The position numbers and the translations under genes were made by a program. Positions 7,450-14,519 of a stretch of DNA of 30,245 nt are shown piece after piece (the stretch's first letter is position 1; each line of letters begins with the position of its first letter). The DNA comes from M269 sp964625615 (GTDB taxonomy: Bacteria > Pseudomonadota > Gammaproteobacteria > Enterobacterales > Alteromonadaceae), in assembly GCA_964625615.1 (NCBI GenBank), contig CAZVDU010000032.1, forward strand, positions 1 to 30,245. The letters are read 5' to 3'. The notes under the pieces are model-generated. The model saw only the letters and a list, made by a program, of their open reading frames with translations. It had not been told where the DNA came from and did not search any database.

Positions 7450-8343
7450 ATGCAAACAATACTTGTCGTCAATGTCAGTAATGACTGCCTAAATGATATA
7501 ACACGACTATTTAGACGTGACGTTTCTCTATTGTCTGCAGATACGGAGGAACAGGCGCTTAAACAAGCGATTGATGCAGATGTCGACCTCATTCTAGCAG
7601 GAGATAACACAGGGACCATCGACGCCCTCGCCTTTTGTAAAAGGGTTAAACAAAACCAAGTTACACGTAACATTCCTTTTATTGCAATGCCTAAAGAAAC
7701 CAATAATCACGACGAAGAGAAAATCCTGGCGCTTGGAGCAATTGACTACTTTTCATCATCAACACCAATGGGGATTGTCTTCTACCGCTTGACAAATCAT
7801 CTCAATGGCGTCAGAAAATTCAAAGAACTTGAGCTAATTGCCTGTACTGATGGACTGACCGGGCTGGCGAATAAAATGCAATTTACCACTGTGTTCAATA
7901 AAGAGTGGCATGCGGCTATTCGAGGCGGCTATTCGTTAGCAGCAATTATGATCGATATCGACGAATTCAAACTATACAACGACGAATTCGGCCATATTGA
8001 AGGAGACGAATGCTTAAAGAAAATCGCAAGAGAAGTTAACGAAGCTAGGCGACGAGAGAGTGACATCGCTTCACGATTTGGCGGTGAAGAGTTTGTTCTG
8101 CTTCTTCCTTTCATCAACTTACAAGGTGCCCATCGTGTTGCTGACATGCTCCTGAGAGGTATTCGCGCTCTCGAAATACCTCATGCCCAAAGCGCTTCAC
8201 ACCCTATAGTCACAGTTAGTGCAGGCGTCGCTACGTGTAAACCTACTCATAATGATAACCAACTAACACCTGATGCATTTTTAGAACAAGCGGACGCCAA
8301 CTTATATGAGGCAAAAAAAAGAGGGCGGGACCAATATGTCTAA
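7450..8343 (+). CDS. Diguanylate cyclase with degenerate receiver domain
   Basis: Makes c-di-GMP from two GTP. Residues are numbered from an upstream ATG at 7426. The region of about residues 10-130 folds like a response-regulator receiver but lacks its key residues: the acidic pair is replaced (ILVVNVSND), the phospho-acceptor position reads DLILAGDN with Asp shifted by one, and the conserved Lys-Pro is Ser-Ser. The GGDEF domain (about 135-303) looks active, with GGEEF at 219-223 and MIDIDEFKLYND at the metal site. An RxxD inhibitory site, RESD (210-213), lies exactly five residues upstream of the signature motif, so product inhibition is expected. I prefer the ATG at 7450, where the receiver fold begins and GGATGGAA precedes; the ATG at 7426 would add eight residues. 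Its stop is 2 bases from the stop of the convergent thioesterase gene. Confidence 0.9.
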   Translation: MQTILVVNVSNDCLNDITRLFRRDVSLLSADTEEQALKQAIDADVDLILAGDNTGTIDALAFCKRVKQNQVTRNIPFIAMPKETNNHDEEKILALGAIDYFSSSTPMGIVFYRLTNHLNGVRKFKELELIACTDGLTGLANKMQFTTVFNKEWHAAIRGGYSLAAIMIDIDEFKLYNDEFGHIEGDECLKKIAREVNEARRRESDIASRFGGEEFVLLLPFINLQGAHRVADMLLRGIRALEIPHAQSASHPIVTVSAGVATCKPTHNDNQLTPDAFLEQADANLYEAKKRGRDQYV

Positions 8344-8345
8344 AG

Positions 8346-8852
8346 CTAACCGACTAAATAAGTTCCTGTCCCCAACGCAATATGCTCGTTATCTTGGTTG
8401 TGCAATTCCATACGGCATACAGCTACCTTATTGCCCTTTCTAAGAACTTCTGCTGTCGCGATAAACAGGGAGCCTCGACCTGGTCGCAAATAATCAACCC
8501 GCATATCAATAGTCCCCATTTTAGCTAAACGCTGCTCAAATTCCTTAGGGCCAATAGGCACTAAATCTTTAACCGCTTGCAAAATAGCGACAAGGCCACC
8601 GACGGTATCTAGAACAGCTGCGGTTACTCCTCCATGCAAGATCGTTTGGTGAGGATTTCCCATAAGCTCATCTTTCCAGGGTAGCCTGAGTTCAATCTTA
8701 TCCTCCGTCACCCAATGTGCTTCAAACCCCAGGAATTTGTTAAATGGCAGCTGTTCATTGAATACATGTGTCACGTAGTCAGAAAGGGTTTTCGCATCCA
8801 TAACAGTTGATTCAGTCATAATGAGTTGGTACATGTTCTTACTAAATATCAC
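8346..8852 (-). CDS. Hotdog-fold thioesterase (PaaI-like)
   Basis: Probable acyl-CoA thioesterase of the PaaI/hotdog superfamily, active as an oligomer in the cytoplasm. The signature is ILHGGVTAAVLDTVGG, with HGG at residues 73-75 and the acidic Asp82 on the long central helix. The C-terminal strands MRVDYLRPGRG and VAVCRMELHNQ complete the fold. The 168-residue form uses a GTG at 8852 preceded by GAGA; ATGs at 8819 (MTESTVMDAK) and 8801 are shorter alternatives, and none has a strong ribosome-binding site, so the start is uncertain. An insertion of about 20 residues (AVKDLVPIGPKEFEQRLAKM) lies between the two halves of the fold. The substrate is unknown. It diverges from recQ and ends 2 bases from the diguanylate cyclase stop. 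Confidence 0.85.
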   Translation of the reverse strand: MIFSKNMYQLIMTESTVMDAKTLSDYVTHVFNEQLPFNKFLGFEAHWVTEDKIELRLPWKDELMGNPHQTILHGGVTAAVLDTVGGLVAILQAVKDLVPIGPKEFEQRLAKMGTIDMRVDYLRPGRGSLFIATAEVLRKGNKVAVCRMELHNQDNEHIALGTGTYLVG

Positions 8853-8947
8853 TTTATTTTCTCATATAGCCGAATCAAAAGAGACAACTTTGATCGAAAA
8901 CCTTAGAATAAGCACACATTCACCGTCTTATTGTTGTTGTTCTACTT

Positions 8948-10756
8948 TTGTCTACCGCTCTTGCCGAAACTTCATATCAAACACCTGAAGAGGTGCTACA
9001 AACCGCGTTTGGTTACTCAGAATTTAGAGCTGGGCAAAAGCAAGTCATAGATGCCGCAATTTCGAATAAAGATACTCTGGTTCTCATGCCGACGGGAGGT
9101 GGCAAGTCACTTTGTTATCAGATCCCAGCGCTGACCAAACCAGGCGTGTGTTTGGTTGTTTCACCTTTGATATCTCTCATGCAAGATCAAGTAGATGCAT
9201 TGCTCGCCAATGGCGTTAATGCCGCTTGTTTTACTTCTTCACTCGAACCGCAAGAACTTGTCGATACATACAGCAAAATGCACAACGGCCATTATCAGGT
9301 TATTTATGTCGCTCCTGAACGTCTTATGCATCCTGATTTCATTGAGCGACTGCAAAATATTCAGTTAAACTTAATTGCCGTAGATGAGGTGCATTGTGTT
9401 TCTAGTTGGGGGCATGATTTTCGACCAGATTATCGTCAACTAGGCCAGCTTAAACGATTCTTTCCTAATACGCCTATGATGGGATTGACGGCCACTGCTG
9501 ATTTAGCAACACGAAACGACATACTACATCAGCTCAACCTCAATGAACCTGAGGTTTATCAAGGCAGCTTTGACCGCCCTAATATTCGATACAATATCAT
9601 TCAAAAGTACAAAGCCTTTGAACAACTTTGTGATTACCTGAAAACACAAGAAGGTAGCGGCATTGTTTACTGCGGAAGCCGCGCTAAAGTTGATGAACTG
9701 GTCAGTAAGTTGCGTGAGAAGGGCTACAATTGCGGAGCCTACCATGCAGGCCATGATATTGACTCAAGAAACCGAGTCCAGCGCGGGTTTATACAAGACA
9801 ACATAGATATAGTGGTTGCCACTGTAGCCTTTGGGATGGGTATTAACAAACCCAATGTACGTTATGTTGTTCATCATGATTTACCTCGCAGCATAGAGGC
9901 TTATTATCAAGAAACAGGCCGAGCAGGGCGGGATGGTTTGCCAGCAGAAGCGCTTTTACTGTTTAATGAAAAAGATACGGCCCGTGTTCAGCGCTGGATA
10001 GCTATGAATGACAACCCAGCGCGTCAGGAAGTAGAATTGCAAAAATTTGCGGCAATGCAAGCCTTTGCAGAATCACAAACCTGTCGCAGACAAGTGCTGC
10101 TCAACTACTTTGCTGAATACAATGCAAATACCTGTGGCAACTGCGATATTTGCCTCGATCCTCCAAAGAAATTTGATGGGTCTTTAGCAGCGCAGAAACT
10201 GCTTTCTTGCATCTACCGAGTGCAACAAAAAGAAGGTATACAGTACATCGTTGATCTACTGCGTGGTAAACAGTTAAAACGTATAATTGACAACGAACAT
10301 CATAGGTTGACGACTTTCGGCATTGGCAAAAATGAAGCTGATGCATACTGGCACAATGTTATTAATCAACTTATCCATCAAGGCCTCATCCGCATAGATA
10401 TCACGCAGAATGCTATTTTGAAACTCACCGAAGCTGCAAGGGCTGTATTAAAGGGCGAGCAAACGATCACACTCGCAGTCCCAAGGTTAAGTGTCAAAAG
10501 GAAAAAAGAAAACGTATTGGGGTCTCGGCATTACGACAAAGCATTATTTGCTAAACTTAAGCATTTGCGTAAGAAAATTGCTGAAGAAAGCGAAGTACCA
10601 CCTTTTGTGGTTTTCAGTGACGCTACCTTGGTCGATATGTCAGAGAAACTGCCGCAAACATCGAGAGAATTGCTCGACATCAACGGCGTTGGCGCAACAA
10701 AATTAGAACGCTACGGTCAACAGTTTCTAGATGCTATAGGCGAACACTTAGAATAA
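8948..10756 (+). CDS. recQ: ATP-dependent DNA helicase RecQ
   Basis: 3'-5' DNA helicase of the RecF recombination and replication-fork repair pathway. The 602 residues contain all RecQ parts: Walker A PTGGGKS (48-54), the box II motif DEVH (usually DEAH), the aromatic-rich loop SSWGHDFRPDY, motif VI YYQETGRAGRDG, the zinc-binding cysteines (CRRQVLLNYF…CGNCDICLDPP), a winged helix and a C-terminal HRDC domain (YDKALFAKLKHLRKK…). The open frame begins at a stop at 8909 and has no ATG before the helicase core. TTG at 8948 gives an N-terminus of the expected length, but no purine-rich ribosome-binding site precedes it. The stop is 10 bases from the convergent GST gene, leaving no room for a separate terminator. 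Confidence 0.97.
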   Translation: MSTALAETSYQTPEEVLQTAFGYSEFRAGQKQVIDAAISNKDTLVLMPTGGGKSLCYQIPALTKPGVCLVVSPLISLMQDQVDALLANGVNAACFTSSLEPQELVDTYSKMHNGHYQVIYVAPERLMHPDFIERLQNIQLNLIAVDEVHCVSSWGHDFRPDYRQLGQLKRFFPNTPMMGLTATADLATRNDILHQLNLNEPEVYQGSFDRPNIRYNIIQKYKAFEQLCDYLKTQEGSGIVYCGSRAKVDELVSKLREKGYNCGAYHAGHDIDSRNRVQRGFIQDNIDIVVATVAFGMGINKPNVRYVVHHDLPRSIEAYYQETGRAGRDGLPAEALLLFNEKDTARVQRWIAMNDNPARQEVELQKFAAMQAFAESQTCRRQVLLNYFAEYNANTCGNCDICLDPPKKFDGSLAAQKLLSCIYRVQQKEGIQYIVDLLRGKQLKRIIDNEHHRLTTFGIGKNEADAYWHNVINQLIHQGLIRIDITQNAILKLTEAARAVLKGEQTITLAVPRLSVKRKKENVLGSRHYDKALFAKLKHLRKKIAEESEVPPFVVFSDATLVDMSEKLPQTSRELLDINGVGATKLERYGQQFLDAIGEHLE

Positions 10757-10766
10757 GGTGTTAACA

Positions 10767-11432
10767 TTACCCATATGCGTATTCACCACCTTTCTCTAAT
10801 GCTCGTTGATAAGCAGGCCTTTCGTGAACACGCTTAACAAAAGCAACGATGTTCGGATAATCCTTAGCCCCGCCTGTTGCGACAACCGCTTCCAATGGAA
10901 AGCTCATTTGAATATCTGCACCTGTCATATGCTCACCAGCAAACCAAGTTTTATCCGCTAAGTACTCGTTAATATAAGCTAGATTGCGTCCGATATTAGG
11001 GCTGACAAAATTTGCCAATACCTTATTGGCAATACCATTCGCAATCCCTCTCGCGAAAAAGGGCTTAGGGCTAGATTTTATACGCTCCATAACCAAACGC
11101 ATGACCATAGGTGGCATCAAAGTCCCCTCAGAAAAATGCATCCAGTAAGTATACTGACTCTCATCTTCGGGATTGTTAGGCGGTAGCAAGCTATCAGCGG
11201 CATAAGTTTTAGCTAAATACTCAATTATAGCGCCTGACTCAGGAATAGTGATTTCCTTATCCACCAACACAGGGGCTTTGCCTAAAGCATGTACAGCCTT
11301 CAAACTGTTTGGCGCCAGGTTAGTCTCGGGGTCACGTTGATGCTTAACAATTTCGTACCCAACGCCGATCTCTTCAAGCATCCATAAAATACGTTGAGAG
11401 CGAGAGTTGTTCAGGTGATGTACTACTATCAT
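10767..11432 (-). CDS. Glutathione S-transferase family protein
   Basis: Cytosolic GST-fold protein of 221 residues. The N-terminal thioredoxin-like domain (1-80) starts MIVVHHLNNSRSQRILWMLEE, with Ser10 or Ser12 as the candidate catalytic residue, and includes the glutathione-binding IPESGAIIEYL. An all-helical C-terminal domain follows, with the conserved N-capping element MTGADIQMSFPL. The cofactor and substrate class cannot be named from sequence. It is the last gene of a leftward cluster, 51 bases after the HD-domain gene. The ATG at 11432 has a GGAA-type ribosome-binding site. Confidence 0.92.
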   Translation of the reverse strand: MIVVHHLNNSRSQRILWMLEEIGVGYEIVKHQRDPETNLAPNSLKAVHALGKAPVLVDKEITIPESGAIIEYLAKTYAADSLLPPNNPEDESQYTYWMHFSEGTLMPPMVMRLVMERIKSSPKPFFARGIANGIANKVLANFVSPNIGRNLAYINEYLADKTWFAGEHMTGADIQMSFPLEAVVATGGAKDYPNIVAFVKRVHERPAYQRALEKGGEYAYG

Positions 11433-11483
11433 GAGGTTGGTTCCATTATTTTTGTTTTTATACAGGTAAATCGAGGCATACGA

Positions 11484-12050
11484 TCATTCAATCAGTGTTT
11501 TAGTTACTTCGTCTTGAACCCAATGCCACAGGTCATCACTTAAATCAGCAATACCAGCGTTCTTCTTCAACACTTGTTCAATACTAACGCCATGGCTAAT
11601 CCAGCTCTGACCTTTGTTGTGGATATTTTGCAACACAGGGAGCAACCTATCGACCGCTTTAGCAAAACGAGCGTCCGCAGTCTCAGCTTTTTCAAACTCT
11701 ACCCATGTTCGTAACAATGACTCGCCGGTATCATCAGGTAATAAACCAAAAATACGTTTCGCAGCAATAAGCTCATTCTCAAAATCGTCATGATTAGCAT
11801 CGTAAGCAAATTTATCACCGGTATCGATCTCTACCACATCATGCAATAACAACATGGCAACGATATTACCAGAATCTACTTTTTCTTTGGCATAAGGCAC
11901 CAGTGCTAACGCTGTTAATGCTATTTGCCAACTATGCTCAGCGCTATTTTCAAAACGATCAAGCCCTAAAGGCTTAGTTCGCCTCAAAACGCCTTTTAAC
12001 TTTTCAAGTTCTAACGAAAAAGCGATAACTGCTTGCAGATCTTTATTCAC
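11484..12050 (-). CDS. HD-domain hydrolase (YfbR/HDDC2-like nucleotidase family)
   Basis: Metal-dependent phosphohydrolase with the full HD signature: His39 in SAEHSW, His70-Asp71 in LLLHDVVEIDTGD, and Asp134 in FAKAVDRLLP. The layout and length of 188 residues match the HD_3 group that includes 5'-deoxynucleotidases such as YfbR, so nucleotide hydrolysis is the best guess; the substrate is not shown. The start is a GTG at 12050, inside the last codons of the upstream gene (GTGAATAA, an 8-base overlap), which indicates translational coupling with the receiver-like protein. Downstream, the GST gene follows after 51 bases. Confidence 0.88.
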   Translation of the reverse strand: MNKDLQAVIAFSLELEKLKGVLRRTKPLGLDRFENSAEHSWQIALTALALVPYAKEKVDSGNIVAMLLLHDVVEIDTGDKFAYDANHDDFENELIAAKRIFGLLPDDTGESLLRTWVEFEKAETADARFAKAVDRLLPVLQNIHNKGQSWISHGVSIEQVLKKNAGIADLSDDLWHWVQDEVTKTLIE

Positions 12051-12417
12051 TCATTAATCTCGATATGTAGTGATGAAAACTTATTCTTATTTCTTCAGGC
12101 AGCGATACAAGCCGACAGCGGTTCAAATCTATGCTATCAATTACCGTCATGCCAACGATGTTTTGTAAACCGTGGGCATTATCGTTCAGCAATATGACAG
12201 GTATACTACTCAGCGTACTCATACCCATCTGAATACACGTTTGATGCACGACAAGAAGTCCAAACTGTATAGTCGACAAAGCCATCAGCTGTTCTTGAGA
12301 GTGGCACAAGGTTATGTGCCATCCTCCTGTCACCGTCAACACTAATTTTAATTCAACAGCTTGTTTTGTCGGCGGAGCCAAAAGTACGACTCTTCGCAGA
12401 GGCATAGCCTGGCTCAT
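12043..12417 (-). CDS. Small receiver-like protein without active-site residues
   Basis: I do not recognise a named family. The 124 residues show the alternating strand/helix pattern of a receiver domain: strand RRVVLLAPP, a helix, strand WHITLCH, a helix beginning SQEQLMAL, strand FGLLVVHQT, strand IPVILLND, and a last helix EEIRISFHHYISRL. The acidic pair is replaced by APP and the phospho-acceptor position by Val-His, so it could not be phosphorylated in the usual way. It starts 10 bases after the cytochrome c gene and overlaps the HD-hydrolase gene by 8 bases, so it is part of an operon. ATG 12417 is used; an ATG four codons later (MPLRRV) is also possible. Function unknown; a protein-binding pseudo-receiver is a guess. 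Confidence 0.65.
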   Translation of the reverse strand: MSQAMPLRRVVLLAPPTKQAVELKLVLTVTGGWHITLCHSQEQLMALSTIQFGLLVVHQTCIQMGMSTLSSIPVILLNDNAHGLQNIVGMTVIDSIDLNRCRLVSLPEEIRISFHHYISRLMSE

Positions 12418-12427
12418 CAGTTAATTG

Positions 12428-12757
12428 CTATTTGCCTGAAGGGTTTAAGCTTGAGAAATACGCAGCCAAGTTTGCAATATCATCATCCGATAAATTTGCT
12501 GCCATTTGCGTCATGATAGGGTTTTTACGGCCTCCATCTCTATAAGCTTTTATCGACGCTACAAGGTATTGTTCTTTTTGACCTGCTAAATTTGGGTAGG
12601 ACGGAATAAGTGATACGCCATTGTTGCCATGACATGCAGCACAAGCAACAGAGCTAGATTTACCCGCATCGATATCACCAGCGGCATTTGCATGGTTCAA
12701 TGCACTCAAAGCAAGAACACTACTCAATAAAGCTATTCTGCGAAAAAACAAAGTCAT
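12428..12757 (-). CDS. Small periplasmic cytochrome c (class I, c553-like)
   Basis: Single-haem electron carrier. The start at 12757 gives a 109-residue precursor with a clear signal peptide (MTLFFRRIALLSSVLALSALNHANAA); a longer frame from 12817 would put 20 unlikely residues in front. Haem is bound at CAACH in the context SSVACAACHGNNGVS. The axial methionine is probably in NPIMTQMAANLSDDDIANLAAYFSS, a typical c553/c554 ending. AAGGA lies 10 bases before the ATG. It leads the leftward cluster cytochrome c, pseudo-receiver, HD hydrolase, GST, and is divergent from selO with 94 bases between the starts. The redox partner is not evident. Confidence 0.92.
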   Translation of the reverse strand: MTLFFRRIALLSSVLALSALNHANAAGDIDAGKSSSVACAACHGNNGVSLIPSYPNLAGQKEQYLVASIKAYRDGGRKNPIMTQMAANLSDDDIANLAAYFSSLNPSGK

Positions 12758-12803
12758 TATATTACATTCCTTCAAAACGATTAGTTTACAATACCTCTGA
12801 GCC

Positions 12804-12825
12804 AATTCCACTAACACTTGGAATT
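12804..12825. promoter_or_regulatory. Dyad in the divergent cytochrome c / selO promoter region
   Basis: AATTCCA (12804-12810) and TGGAATT (12819-12825) form a 7-bp inverted repeat with an 8-base spacer, about midway between two divergent start codons. The position suits a shared operator; the regulator is unknown. Confidence 0.35.
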
Positions 12826-12851
12826 TTGACGTTATCTTTTACGGTCAAATC

Positions 12852-14303
12852 ATGAACCAAGATCAAAACAAGTATACACACACCTATGCGAAACAACTCA
12901 TAGACCTGTGCTCTTTGGTTAAAATATCACCACTCAAAAATATGACGTTAGTGAGCCTTAATCAGCCTTTACTCGAACAACTTGGGTTAGATCCTGATTG
13001 GTTTGATGCAGACACCTTGATTAGCGACTTTGCTAACCCTAATAGCCATTGGAACTCTTTATCTGTCGCACAAAAATATGGAGGACATCAATTTGGCAGT
13101 TGGAATCCTGATTTAGGTGATGGCCGAGGCCTCTTATTAGGTGAGGTGAATGACAATAATGGAAAACACTGGGATTTACACTTAAAAGGTGCTGGTCCGA
13201 CACCGTACTCTCGCTCTGCCGATGGTCGTGCTGTTCTGCGTTCTACCATTCGTGAATACCTCGCCAGTGAAGCGCTTCATCATTTAGGCATTCCTACGTC
13301 TAGAGCACTTTGCCTATTGACGAGTAAAGAACCTATCTACCGCGAGCAGGTTGAGACTGGCGCTATGCTCATTAGAGCTTGCCAAAGCCATATCCGTTTT
13401 GGCCACTTTGAGTATTACTATCACACCAAGCAACATGATCGCCTAGAACGTCTATTCAACTACTGTTTTGAACATCACTTCACCGAAGAAGCGCGTGCCG
13501 ACAACAAACATTTAGCTATGCTAGAAAGCATTGTGCTTTCAACAGCTAACCTTATTGCACAATGGCAAGCTTATGGCTTCAATCATGGCGTGATGAATAC
13601 AGACAATATGTCAATACACGGGATCACATTCGATTATGGGCCTTATGCATTTTTAGACGACTTTAACCCCGAATTTATCTGCAATCATTCCGATCACACA
13701 GGTCGATATGCATTTGATCAACAACCTGGTATTGCTCTATGGAATCTCAATGCATTAGCTCATGCTTTTATTCCCTATGTCAGTGTTGAGCAATTACAAA
13801 CCTGTTTGGCTCGCTATGAACCGCAATTACAACAAGCCTATGCTCAAAAAATGCGCCTCAAAATGGGATTACTGGAAGAATATGATGACGACGATACATT
13901 ACTGGGTGAATGGCTGATCCTGTTACAAACAGAAAAACTAGACTACAGTTTGAGTATGCGCCAGCTATCACAGATTGAAGATAACCCCTCCGTTATCAGT
14001 GATTTCATCGTTGATCGACCAAGATTCGACAAGTTCTATCTCAATTACCAACAAAGGCTTCAACAAGAAAAAGCATCGCCTATAGTGCGTAAAACGACAA
14101 TGAATCAACATAATCCAAAGTTCATTTTGCGCAATTACCTGGCACAATCTGTCATTGAAAAAGCGGAATCAGGTGACTTTACCGAATTTAACACATTACT
14201 CGACGTGTTAAGAACGCCTTACGCCGAAAACAAACAGGCTGAACATTTCGCAGCACAACCCCCTAGTTGGGGTAAACATCTAGAAATATCTTGTAGTAGC
14301 TAG
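12852..14303 (+). CDS. selO: Protein adenylyltransferase SelO (YdiU)
   Basis: Pseudokinase-fold enzyme that transfers AMP from ATP to Ser/Thr/Tyr of target proteins and is linked to redox stress (family knowledge). The 483 residues match the length of E. coli YdiU. Visible family motifs are KYGGHQFG, LGDGRGLLLGE, LKGAGPTPYSRSADGRAVLRS, GVMNTDNMSI and FDYGPYAFLD, the last supplying the metal-binding Asp. The C-terminus is LEISCSS: Cys481 sits where many eukaryotic homologues carry selenocysteine and, as in other bacteria, is an ordinary Cys codon. The ribosome-binding site is weak. It is divergent from a cytochrome c gene whose cluster includes a GST, a loosely redox-related setting. Confidence 0.96.
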   Translation: MNQDQNKYTHTYAKQLIDLCSLVKISPLKNMTLVSLNQPLLEQLGLDPDWFDADTLISDFANPNSHWNSLSVAQKYGGHQFGSWNPDLGDGRGLLLGEVNDNNGKHWDLHLKGAGPTPYSRSADGRAVLRSTIREYLASEALHHLGIPTSRALCLLTSKEPIYREQVETGAMLIRACQSHIRFGHFEYYYHTKQHDRLERLFNYCFEHHFTEEARADNKHLAMLESIVLSTANLIAQWQAYGFNHGVMNTDNMSIHGITFDYGPYAFLDDFNPEFICNHSDHTGRYAFDQQPGIALWNLNALAHAFIPYVSVEQLQTCLARYEPQLQQAYAQKMRLKMGLLEEYDDDDTLLGEWLILLQTEKLDYSLSMRQLSQIEDNPSVISDFIVDRPRFDKFYLNYQQRLQQEKASPIVRKTTMNQHNPKFILRNYLAQSVIEKAESGDFTEFNTLLDVLRTPYAENKQAEHFAAQPPSWGKHLEISCSS

Positions 14304-14341
14304 AGCAAAACCAACAGCCGTGCATTTTGGAAGGTGATGGG

Positions 14342-14347
14342 TATAAT
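14342..14347 (+). promoter_or_regulatory. Possible -10 box (TATAAT) after selO
   Basis: A perfect TATAAT preceded by TGGG lies 173 bases upstream of the large GGDEF/EAL gene. No convincing -35 is seen at 16-18 bases, so this is tentative. Confidence 0.3.
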
Positions 14348-14385
14348 CGAATTGCTTTTATATCGCTATATTAAAAAGCTCAAAC

Positions 14386-14499
14386 ATGAAAAAGTGTTTA
14401 TACTCATTGCTATATGTTAGTTTTATTGACGTTTTTTTGCTGACATGTTTGTCGGCAATGGCAAAAGGTAACCCTAGGATGTTAAGCCTTTTTTATTGA
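14386..14499 (+). CDS. Tentative 37-residue ORF resembling a lone signal peptide
   Basis: ATG at 14386 to TGA at 14497-14499 encodes a peptide starting MKKCLYSLLYVSF, with a hydrophobic core and a good signal-peptidase site (LSAMA before KG), then only a dozen residues before the stop. The ribosome-binding site is poor. It could be a decayed remnant of an exported protein, a leader peptide for the GGDEF/EAL gene 20 bases downstream, or chance. The downstream protein has its own signal sequence in another frame. Confidence 0.25.
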   Translation: MKKCLYSLLYVSFIDVFLLTCLSAMAKGNPRMLSLFY

Positions 14500-14519
14500 A
14501 GCAATGACGCAACCTTATA

